From positions 1-40,226 of the forward strand of contig CAMLFH010000033.1 of the NCBI GenBank assembly GCA_946479285.1: DNA of 40,226 bases, written 5' to 3'. The notes beneath the pieces were generated by a model. It was not told the DNA's origin and did not search any database. It worked only from the letters and a program-made list of their open reading frames with translations. Numbering within the stretch: position 1 is the stretch's first letter; each line of letters begins with the position of its first letter. This document shows positions 17,661 through 24,695 of the stretch, piece after piece. The DNA is from an uncultured Flavobacteriales bacterium (GTDB taxonomy: Bacteria; Bacteroidota; Bacteroidia; Flavobacteriales; Crocinitomicaceae). A program made the translations under genes and the position numbers.

Positions 17661-18788
17661 ATGAACCGAAAAAGAACTGATTCGAACCGACTGATTATTT
17701 CAGCGTGTGCTATTGGCGCAATTGCATTATTGATCTTTATAGTTCCCGCTTGTAAGAAGAAACCAAAAGTAGAGCCCATCGACCCGCCTGTGGAAGAACC
17801 CACGGGAGTTTCTGTGGATCTGACGACCGTTCCATACACGAAGTTATCCGATTACCGGTTTTTCCAGGGAGAATTGAAAAATCAAACTCCTGCGGAAAAA
17901 GTCATTCCTTACGAACCGGCATCCGGGCTTTTTACTGATTACGCCCATAAAAAACGTTTCATCTGGATGCCTTCCGGAACGCAGGCGACTTATAACGGTG
18001 ATCACAGTGTACTCGAACTTCCGGTTGGTGCCGCATTGATCAAAACATTTTATTATGACAATGTTCAACCATCCAATACAACCCGGATCATTGAAACCCG
18101 GATCATGATCCGCAAATCTTCCGGGTGGATCTTTGCCAATTATGTTTGGAATACTGAGCAAACAGAGGCTTACCTCGACATGAACGGAAGTTTTACAACT
18201 ATCAGCTGGCTGCAAAACGGAATACAAAAAAGTACTTCGTACCGCATTCCGAATCAAACGGAATGTCACACGTGTCATAAACTAAATGACGAACCTATTC
18301 CGATCGGTATCAAACCACAAAACCTGAATATCGATTATGCATATCCGGACGGGACTCAAAATCAATTGCAAAAACTAGTTGCTGTTGGTTACCTGCAGAA
18401 TAATCTTCCCGGAAATATTGTTTCCACGGTTAATTATATGGATCAGACAAAAACCGTTGATGAACGTTTCAGATCTTATGTAGACATCAATTGCGCGCAT
18501 TGCCATGCTGAAAACAAACATTGCTCCTACCGACCAATGCGTCTGGCTTATTCAGAGACTTCAGATCCGATTAACCTCGGACTCTGCGTAGAACCGGATG
18601 AAGATATTGGTGGTGGTGCTTATGCATATATCATCAAACCAAATGATAAAAACCGATCGATGATGCATTACCGATTGAGCTCTACCCTGCCTAGCGAACG
18701 TATGCCATTATTAGGCAGAACTATTGTTCACGACGAAGGACTGCAGCTCCTTGAAGAATGGATTACCTGGAAACAAACCTGTAACTAA
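17661..18788 (+). CDS. SO2930-type diheme c-type cytochrome, lipoprotein
   Basis: Two CxxCH heme c sites are visible, CHTCH at 202-206 and CAHCH at 278-282, in a 375-residue protein whose overall pattern (LFTDYAHKKRFIWMPSGTQA, SYRIPNQTECHTCH, ERFRSYVDINCAHCH, MPLLGRTIVHDEG) matches the SO2930-like family (TIGR03806). An N-terminal membrane segment ends in VPAC at about residue 31, a probable lipoprotein site, followed by KKKPK and a Pro-rich linker. It would act in electron transfer in the periplasm or at the outer membrane; the redox partner is unknown. It is followed after 33 bp by a VCBS/UnbV T9SS protein. Confidence 0.85.
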   Translation: MNRKRTDSNRLIISACAIGAIALLIFIVPACKKKPKVEPIDPPVEEPTGVSVDLTTVPYTKLSDYRFFQGELKNQTPAEKVIPYEPASGLFTDYAHKKRFIWMPSGTQATYNGDHSVLELPVGAALIKTFYYDNVQPSNTTRIIETRIMIRKSSGWIFANYVWNTEQTEAYLDMNGSFTTISWLQNGIQKSTSYRIPNQTECHTCHKLNDEPIPIGIKPQNLNIDYAYPDGTQNQLQKLVAVGYLQNNLPGNIVSTVNYMDQTKTVDERFRSYVDINCAHCHAENKHCSYRPMRLAYSETSDPINLGLCVEPDEDIGGGAYAYIIKPNDKNRSMMHYRLSSTLPSERMPLLGRTIVHDEGLQLLEEWITWKQTCN

Positions 18789-18821
18789 TACACTATTTAT
18801 GAACTTTAAAACCAAAGGATT

Positions 18822-20849
18822 ATGAAAATTAACTTTACTTTTTTCCTCTTACTGGGATCACCTTTCCTCTCCCAGGCCCAAAACACCTGTGCAACGGCTC
18901 TGCCCATTACCCCGGGAACAACTTATGCCGTGACTGCGGTTGACGGAACTGACGTTCCAACCTTAATCTGTACTACAAACGGGACCGGCCAAACTGCCGG
19001 AGAGTGGTATACCTATACACCAAATGCGAACTACACGGTGACTTTGACAACCGATTTGCCGGCAACTGGAGGTACGGATACACGATTCCATGTTTACTCG
19101 GGAGCTTGTGGCGCACAAGTTTGTGTTTCCGGAGACGATGACGGTGGTTCAGGGTTAACATCAACTGCTTCTTTCAATGTGACAAGCGGAACAATTTACA
19201 CCATTGCATTTGATAATCGCTGGACATCCGCCGGATTTAGTTTTAAACTAACAGAAGCTCCAATTGTGGTTCAACCTACTCCTCCTGTTACTTTTACAGC
19301 AAATACTTTTCCTACAATCAGCGGAAGTTACGGGTTGGCAACTACGGATATGAACGGTGACTTTTTGGATGACATCGTTACGGTATCGTCTTCAAGTGTA
19401 CAGATTCTCTATCAACAAATCAGCGGAGCTTATGTAACTACCAATATCACAACTCCAACAGCGTTGTTTGAACCATCCTGGAGTATGGCAATCGGAGATA
19501 TCGATAAAAACGGATTTAACGATATGCTTTACGGAAGCGGGAATGGTGTAACATTTATGAAAGCTAACGCAACAGGAACCGGGTATACCCAGGTTGCCGG
19601 TTCTGAATACGTATTCTGTCAGCGCACCAATTTTGTGGATATCAATAACGATGGTAACCTGGATGCTTTCTCCTGCCACGATATTGATCCGAATGTTTAT
19701 TATTTGAATGATGGCACTGGAAATTTAGTCTTTCATACCGGCGGATTAGGTGATCACACAGAAGGTGGTAATTACGGTTCCATCTGGATGGATTATGACA
19801 ATGACGGTGACCAGGATTTATTCATTGCAAAATGTCGCGGTGGTGCTTCAACTGCTAAAATTGACGAATTACACAGAAACGACAGTAATAACGGTAACGT
19901 ATTATTCACAGATGTTTCTGTGGCTGCAGGAATGGCAAATCCAAGCCAATCGTGGTCATCTGCATGGAATGACTATAACAATGATGGATTTATGGACGCA
20001 TTAATTGGTGCAAGTTCTACTGATGACGGTGGTCACTTCCTGATGAAAAATGACGGAGACGGAACTTTCAGCGATGTCACAACAGGTTCAGGATGGGATA
20101 CAAATCCCAGCTTGAGCATTGAGCACGTTTCTTTTGATTTTGACAACGACGGTTTTACAGATGTAATGGGCGGAGGTAATAAAATCCTATTCGGAAACGG
20201 AAACATGACTTTCTTCCCGATCGTTTACGCATTCTCAAGCGGAGCTGTAGGAGACATGAACAACGACGGATTCCTGGATGTTCGAAATGGGAATACTGTT
20301 TACATGAACAACAAAAACAGTAACAACTGGATTACTATTAATTTACAGGGAATTCAAAGTAACTACAATGCAATTGGTGCACGTGTAGAGATTTACGGTT
20401 CATGGGGGAAACAGATTCGGGATATCAGAAGTGGTGACGGATTCAGGTACATGAATACCTTGAATGCACATTTCGGGATCGGAACTGCAACGGTAATTGA
20501 TTCCATTATGATCAAATGGCCATCCGGACATATTGACCAGGTAAATAATCCGAATATTAATCAACCACTTACGGTTGTAGAAGGTTCACATCCATTGAGT
20601 TTATTAGAAGTTGACGGGAAAAAAATCGCTTTGTTTCCAAACCCGACAACGGATTATTTAACGATCCAAAACTTTGATTTACTGGATGCATCAAGCATTC
20701 AAATCTATACTCAGTTGGGAGAACGCATTCTGAATACGGAGAAAAAAGATGGGAAGATCTCATTGACAGGTTTAGCAAGCGGCCGCTACTTCTTAGTGAT
20801 CCAAACGAAAGACGGAGAGAAATACTCGGAATCGTTTATTAAGATGTGA
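18822..20849 (+). CDS. VCBS/FG-GAP repeat protein with ASPIC/UnbV domain and T9SS sorting domain
   Basis: The 675-residue protein has a signal peptide (MKINFTFFLLLGSPFLSQAQ), an N-terminal beta-sandwich domain (about 21-145; RFHVYSGACG, GTIYTIAFDN), then at least six FG-GAP/VCBS repeats with calcium-binding-like DxDxDG loops (DINNDGNLDAF, DYDNDGDQDLFIA, DYNNDGFMDALI, DFDNDGFTDV, DMNNDGFLDV). An ASPIC/UnbV (CRTAC-like) domain follows (about 505-585: NAIGARVEIYGSWGKQIRDI, HFGIGTATVIDSIMIKWPSG). The last 75 or so residues (LFPNPTTDYLTIQ to SFIKM) form a type A T9SS sorting domain. It is probably cell-surface or secreted and perhaps adhesive, though no catalytic site is visible. It probably shares a transcript with the cytochrome. 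Confidence 0.9.
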   Translation: MKINFTFFLLLGSPFLSQAQNTCATALPITPGTTYAVTAVDGTDVPTLICTTNGTGQTAGEWYTYTPNANYTVTLTTDLPATGGTDTRFHVYSGACGAQVCVSGDDDGGSGLTSTASFNVTSGTIYTIAFDNRWTSAGFSFKLTEAPIVVQPTPPVTFTANTFPTISGSYGLATTDMNGDFLDDIVTVSSSSVQILYQQISGAYVTTNITTPTALFEPSWSMAIGDIDKNGFNDMLYGSGNGVTFMKANATGTGYTQVAGSEYVFCQRTNFVDINNDGNLDAFSCHDIDPNVYYLNDGTGNLVFHTGGLGDHTEGGNYGSIWMDYDNDGDQDLFIAKCRGGASTAKIDELHRNDSNNGNVLFTDVSVAAGMANPSQSWSSAWNDYNNDGFMDALIGASSTDDGGHFLMKNDGDGTFSDVTTGSGWDTNPSLSIEHVSFDFDNDGFTDVMGGGNKILFGNGNMTFFPIVYAFSSGAVGDMNNDGFLDVRNGNTVYMNNKNSNNWITINLQGIQSNYNAIGARVEIYGSWGKQIRDIRSGDGFRYMNTLNAHFGIGTATVIDSIMIKWPSGHIDQVNNPNINQPLTVVEGSHPLSLLEVDGKKIALFPNPTTDYLTIQNFDLLDASSIQIYTQLGERILNTEKKDGKISLTGLASGRYFLVIQTKDGEKYSESFIKM

Positions 20850-20864
20850 TAAATATTCATCTAT

Positions 20865-20900
20865 AAAAAAAGGGGCACGATTAATCGCGCCCCTTTTTTT
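20865..20900. terminator. Bidirectional rho-independent terminator
   Basis: An A7 run, a GGGGC / GCCCC stem and a T7 run enclose the palindrome CGATTAATCG, so it can work on both strands. It lies between convergent genes ending at 20849 and 20914. The loop palindrome recurs in the outer arms of the element at 13284-13542, linking it to the repeat family. Confidence 0.9.
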
Positions 20901-20913
20901 ATGTCAATTTATA

Positions 20914-21546
20914 TTATAATTTGAAAATTACCCCTCCGGTAATTAATGATTTTCCATATCCTGCTTCTGCATAAAGCCCCACTTTTTCAGTTGGAATCCA
21001 TCTAAATCCAACATGCGGCCCCAAGAAGAAAAGAGCTCCTACACGGGAATCGTAATAAGGATCATCGTCATAATCCCTGCGAACATTTCTAAAGACCGGT
21101 CCGGAACCGATATTCAAACCTCCGTACACGTCGATTTTGTTAGCGAAATCTTTTCCTGCCTTATCTGCAATTAATTGCAAAAAGTGGAAATTGGCAATAA
21201 ATGCAATCGGCACACCAACACTCCAATAAGGAGATTTAGATGGCTTAAGATAACCAGGTGCGTAAACACCTCCATAATAATACCCGGTTGTTCTTGCAGA
21301 AACTTCAGCTCCTACCAGGAATCCCAGACCAATGTACTTGTGAACCCCAAATTCCATTTGGAGATTAAATGCCCCATAACTTGTGTTGTAGGAACGATCA
21401 TAATCGGAATACAAGGAATAATGCTGATTATAACCTAATCCTAACTGCAAATACTTGCTTCCACTTCCACCAAAGCCCTGAGCTTGTGAATTGCCTGCCA
21501 ACAACACAACTGTTGCCAACGTAAGCATCAATTTTACCTTCTTCAT
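20914..21546 (-). CDS. Outer-membrane beta-barrel protein, uncharacterised
   Basis: The protein has about 210 residues, a signal peptide (MKKVKLMLTLATVVLLAGNSQAQ) and alternating strands with many Gly and Tyr (YLQLGLGYNQHYSLYSDYD, MEFGVHKYIGLGFLVGAEV), ending in a barrel-type strand (SLITGGVIFKL). This fits a small outer-membrane beta-barrel of the porin-like type; function unknown. The frame is open to a TTG at 21552, but the ATG at 21546 gives the standard signal peptide. A perfect -7 box lies 28 bp upstream, and the bidirectional terminator follows, so it is a single-gene unit. Confidence 0.82.
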   Translation of the reverse strand: MKKVKLMLTLATVVLLAGNSQAQGFGGSGSKYLQLGLGYNQHYSLYSDYDRSYNTSYGAFNLQMEFGVHKYIGLGFLVGAEVSARTTGYYYGGVYAPGYLKPSKSPYWSVGVPIAFIANFHFLQLIADKAGKDFANKIDVYGGLNIGSGPVFRNVRRDYDDDPYYDSRVGALFFLGPHVGFRWIPTEKVGLYAEAGYGKSLITGGVIFKL

Positions 21547-21574
21547 AACCAACTTTTTTATCTAAATGTTAAAT

Positions 21575-21582
21575 CAAATATA
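21575..21582 (-). promoter_or_regulatory. Bacteroidota -7 box TATATTTG (minus strand)
   Basis: An exact TAnnTTTG match read on the minus strand, 28 bp before the beta-barrel protein ATG at 21546. Confidence 0.55.
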
Positions 21583-21658
21583 AACAAGCATCCCAAAAAG
21601 ATGATAAAAATCAACTTTTTTTGTGATTTGGCTCATTTTAATCCTTTTCATTCATTCT

Positions 21659-21666
21659 GACCTTTG
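21659..21666 (+). promoter_or_regulatory. -7-like box GACCTTTG
   Basis: One informative mismatch from TAnnTTTG, 21 bp before the ATG at 21688. It overlaps the alternative TTG start at 21664, which argues for the downstream ATG. Confidence 0.4.
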
Positions 21667-21687
21667 AACTATAAAAAGCAACAGGTT

Positions 21688-21969
21688 ATGAAAACACAAG
21701 AAATAAAACAAAGCACTTGGATGAAGCTGGAAAATCTGGCAACTGAATACCGATTCGGAGTTATTGCGATCTCTTTACTAATTATAGGGTGTTTAGGCGG
21801 CGTTACCATGAATTTCGGAGCCGCACTCCATACATGGTCATTGATCGCAGTAGTCATTCCGACAATGACAACCCTTAGTCTACTTTTAGCAGTAGCTCCA
21901 ATGAGATGGATCCTAAATGCATTTATTGTCACTCTACTAGTTGATATAACGGTCATTTTTATCGTATAA
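21688..21969 (+). CDS. Small integral membrane protein, hypothetical
   Basis: From ATG 21688 the product has 93 residues: a polar N-terminus of about 25, then three hydrophobic segments (about 24-42, 48-69 and 74-93), the last running to the C-terminus (LLVDITVIFIV). I recognise no family. Support for it being real comes from a -7-like box just upstream, a good terminator just downstream and its isolated position between a divergent gene and the ABC-F gene. The function cannot be inferred. Confidence 0.7.
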   Translation: MKTQEIKQSTWMKLENLATEYRFGVIAISLLIIGCLGGVTMNFGAALHTWSLIAVVIPTMTTLSLLLAVAPMRWILNAFIVTLLVDITVIFIV

Positions 21970-21991
21970 CAACCTACTATCCAAAACGAAG

Positions 21992-22023
21992 CAGGGGTGG
22001 AAAATTTTCCGCTCCTGTTTTTT
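21992..22023 (+). terminator. Rho-independent terminator
   Basis: A 13-bp stem starting CAGGGGTGGAAAA pairs with the following bases with a G-T pair and essentially no loop, then six T. It closes the small membrane protein gene. Confidence 0.85.
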
Positions 22024-22048
22024 GTTTATACAATTCCAAAGTTGTCAG

Positions 22049-22056
22049 TACCTTTG
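22049..22056 (+). promoter_or_regulatory. Bacteroidota -7 box TACCTTTG
   Basis: An exact TAnnTTTG match with a TTTG 24 bp upstream. It lies inside the longest possible reading frame of the ABC-F gene and 19 bp before the ATG at 22076, so it fixes the start there. Confidence 0.6.
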
Positions 22057-22075
22057 CACCTCGAAAATTAAGAAC

Positions 22076-23716
22076 ATGATCACAGTAGATAATATTACGG
22101 TAGAATTCAGCGGAAAGGTACTATTCAGCGATGTTGCTTTTGTCATTAATGAAACAGACAAAATTGCATTGATGGGGAAAAACGGTGCCGGGAAATCCAC
22201 CCTGCTGAAAATACTTGCAGGAGTAAACAAAGCAACAAAAGGAGGCGTTTCAGCTCCAAAAGATGCTGTGATCGCTTATTTACCGCAACATTTATTGACA
22301 GAAGATAATTGTACCGTTTTTGAAGAAACCAGTAAAGCTTTTGCCGGTATTTTCGCCATGCGTGATGAGATTGAGGAAATCAACCAGCAATTAACCGTTC
22401 GCACGGATTATGATTCGGATGATTACATGAAACTGATCGAACGCGTTTCCGAACTCAGCGAAAAGTTCTATTCGATTGAGGAAATCAATTACGACGGCGA
22501 AGTTGAAAAAGTGCTGAAGGGAATGGGATTTGAACGGGAAGATTTTACCCGATCTACTTCCGAATTCAGTGGTGGTTGGAGAATGCGCATTGAATTGGCA
22601 AAGATCCTGCTTCAAAAACCCGATTTGATCTTACTCGATGAGCCTACCAACCACATGGATATCGAATCGATCCAATGGCTGGAGGATTTCCTGGTAAACA
22701 GTGCGAAAGCAGTAGTCGTTATTTCCCATGACCGGGCATTTGTAGACGCCATTACCAATCGCACGATTGAAGTGACAATGGGACGTATTTACGATTACAA
22801 GGCCAAATATTCCCATTACCTCGAATTGCGTAAAGACCGAAGATCCCAGCAGCAAAAACAATACGAAGAACAACAAAAGTTCATTGCGGAAACAACCGAA
22901 TTTATTGAGCGTTTCAAAGGAACTTATTCTAAAACACTACAGGTTCAATCGCGGGTAAAAATGTTGGAGAAACTGGACATTATTGAAGTAGATGAAGTTG
23001 ACAATTCTGCTTTGCGCCTGAAGTTCCCTCCTGCTCCACGTGCAGGTTCGTACCCGGTTGTGATTACTGATCTTCAAAAGAAGTATGACAATCATGTCGT
23101 TTTTTCGGATGTGAATGTAACGATCGAACGTGGAGAAAAAGTAGCTTTTGTTGGAAGAAACGGAGAAGGAAAATCGACTTTAGTGAAAGCAATCATGAAA
23201 GAAATTGGTTTTGAAGGAAACCTGGAATTGGGCCACAATGTCCAAATCGGGTACTTTGCGCAGAACCAGGCTTCGCTGCTGGATGAAGAATCAACCATTT
23301 TTGAAACCATTGACCGCATTGCCGAAGGTGAGATCCGCACTAAAATAAAAGATCTGCTGGGCGCTTTCATGTTTGGCGGGGATGCTTCAGCCAAAAAGGT
23401 GAAAATGCTTTCAGGAGGAGAAAAAACGCGTTTGGCTTTGATGAAATTGCTGCTTGAACCGGTGAATTTGTTAATCCTGGATGAACCTACGAATCACCTG
23501 GACATGAAAACAAAGGACATTATCAAAGATGCCTTGCGGGCTTTTGACGGAACACTCATTTTGGTTTCACACGACCGAGACTTCCTGGATGGATTGGTAA
23601 CAAAAGTTTATGAATTCGGAAACAAGCAGGTGAAAACGCATTTTGACGATATCAACGGCTTTTTGGCAACGAAGAAGATGGAGAATTTGAAGGAGATTGA
23701 ACGGAAAGCGAATTAA
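22076..23716 (+). CDS. ABC-F family ATP-binding cassette protein
   Basis: ABC-F proteins are soluble tandem ATPases that act on the ribosome. From ATG 22076 the protein has 546 residues. Domain 1 has Walker A GKNGAGKST (34-42), a signature SGGWRMRIELAK (about 166-177) and Walker B LILLDEPTNHMD (about 183-194). A charged helical linker (about 240-300, rich in Gln, Lys and Glu) corresponds to the tRNA-contacting PtIM. Domain 2 has GRNGEGKST (about 360), LSGGEKTRLALMK and LLILDEPTNHLD. A basic tail ends the protein. It is a translation-factor-like ABC-F rather than a known resistance type, though the subfamily is not certain. An upstream ATG at 22022 is rejected because the -7 box lies after it. 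Confidence 0.93.
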   Translation: MITVDNITVEFSGKVLFSDVAFVINETDKIALMGKNGAGKSTLLKILAGVNKATKGGVSAPKDAVIAYLPQHLLTEDNCTVFEETSKAFAGIFAMRDEIEEINQQLTVRTDYDSDDYMKLIERVSELSEKFYSIEEINYDGEVEKVLKGMGFEREDFTRSTSEFSGGWRMRIELAKILLQKPDLILLDEPTNHMDIESIQWLEDFLVNSAKAVVVISHDRAFVDAITNRTIEVTMGRIYDYKAKYSHYLELRKDRRSQQQKQYEEQQKFIAETTEFIERFKGTYSKTLQVQSRVKMLEKLDIIEVDEVDNSALRLKFPPAPRAGSYPVVITDLQKKYDNHVVFSDVNVTIERGEKVAFVGRNGEGKSTLVKAIMKEIGFEGNLELGHNVQIGYFAQNQASLLDEESTIFETIDRIAEGEIRTKIKDLLGAFMFGGDASAKKVKMLSGGEKTRLALMKLLLEPVNLLILDEPTNHLDMKTKDIIKDALRAFDGTLILVSHDRDFLDGLVTKVYEFGNKQVKTHFDDINGFLATKKMENLKEIERKAN

Positions 23717-23722
23717 ATCATT

Positions 23723-23988
23723 GTAGGGACGCGAGGCGTTGTGTATTATTCGGACCCAGGTCATTTTTTGAAGCACTATATTTTCTATTTTACCACAAAT
23801 GCGCAAATGTTTGAGGCGCTTACCAGTCGCCTCTTTCTCTAGCAAACTCTAATAAACCATGTTTTACATGGTTCAAAAGCGAGTGCGGTAGCCGAGCCAA
23901 TAATTTGTGCATTTGTGGTAAAAACAATAGCGGGTGTCATCACTATAGCTATCGGGAGTGATTAATTCGCGAGGTGTCTCGTCCCTAT
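23723..23988. repeat. Nested inverted-repeat element, copy B
   Basis: The inner unit (23788-23924, 137 bp) is the reverse complement of copy A, with the same ends and internal hairpin plus its own perfect stem ACCATGT / ACATGGT in the diverged middle. Outer arms beginning GTAGGGACGCGAGGCG (23723) and an inverse ending near 23988 flank it, with a further small inverted repeat (ATCACT / AGTGAT) inside the right half. It fills the whole gap between the convergent ABC-F and recO genes, and its right arm touches the recO stop codon. Confidence 0.85.
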
Positions 23989-24695
23989 TAATTAAAAACT
24001 GTGCGGATCACTTCAAGCGATTTCATTTTGCGCATGCCGCTTACGTGGAATTGATAATATTCCAGCCAGGCATCGATGAGTTTTACGCGTTCTTCTTTTG
24101 GGATGGCATGTGCCAGAAAATCCAGTTTATTTTGGGCCAAACTATCCGTAAGCCAATGCAGCCAGGGCTCTTCGAGATACGAAGGTAAAAAAGGCAATTC
24201 ATTGGTAAACTTTCCTTCCTGCAATTCAAAATATTTCGGGTAATTGCTTTGAATTTCCGGCTGAAAACCTTCCAGTTTAGAAACCTGTGCCAGGAACCAA
24301 ATCAGGTAATTACTGAGTTCATCACTTGCATTTATCCATTGGATCTCCTCACTCAAAAATTGAAACAGCCTCTTATCCTGGTGGTTGTCCCGGAGGCAAA
24401 TCATCATTAACTCAGAAACAAAGAAGGCAATACTTGATTTGAGTGGATTATCCAGTAAATGATGCAAAGGTTCCAGCGACTGCATTTCAGTCAGTTTCAA
24501 AAGACTGCTGTCGTTTCGTTTGTAATAGGTAATCTCTACCAGTTCAAGCGGAAAGAGGATCAATCCTTTTTTCTTTTTAGCTCCCTGGAACAGGAAAGTT
24601 TGAAGTCCGGACTCCAATGTGAACAGATTGACAATTAAACTGGTTTCAGAATAAGGCAACCGGGATAAAACAACCGCTTTATCCGTAATTTTCAT
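23988..24695 (-). CDS. recO: DNA repair protein RecO
   Basis: RecO works with RecR and RecF to load RecA on SSB-coated single-stranded DNA. The 235-residue length is typical. The N-terminal OB fold is seen in AVVLSRLPYSETSLIVNLFTLESG and FLFQGAKKKKGLILFPLELVEI, and a helical C-terminal domain follows. The family zinc cysteines are not conserved here, as is common in Bacteroidota. Its ATG overlaps the stop of porZ by 4 bp, so the two genes are translationally coupled, a pairing often seen in this phylum. Confidence 0.92.
   Translation of the reverse strand: MKITDKAVVLSRLPYSETSLIVNLFTLESGLQTFLFQGAKKKKGLILFPLELVEITYYKRNDSSLLKLTEMQSLEPLHHLLDNPLKSSIAFFVSELMMICLRDNHQDKRLFQFLSEEIQWINASDELSNYLIWFLAQVSKLEGFQPEIQSNYPKYFELQEGKFTNELPFLPSYLEEPWLHWLTDSLAQNKLDFLAHAIPKEERVKLIDAWLEYYQFHVSGMRKMKSLEVIRTVFN

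Noticed and set aside
22022..22075. Longer N-terminus for the ABC-F protein
   Set aside because: It spans a perfect -7 box and adds residues not expected before the standard MITVDNITVEF start.
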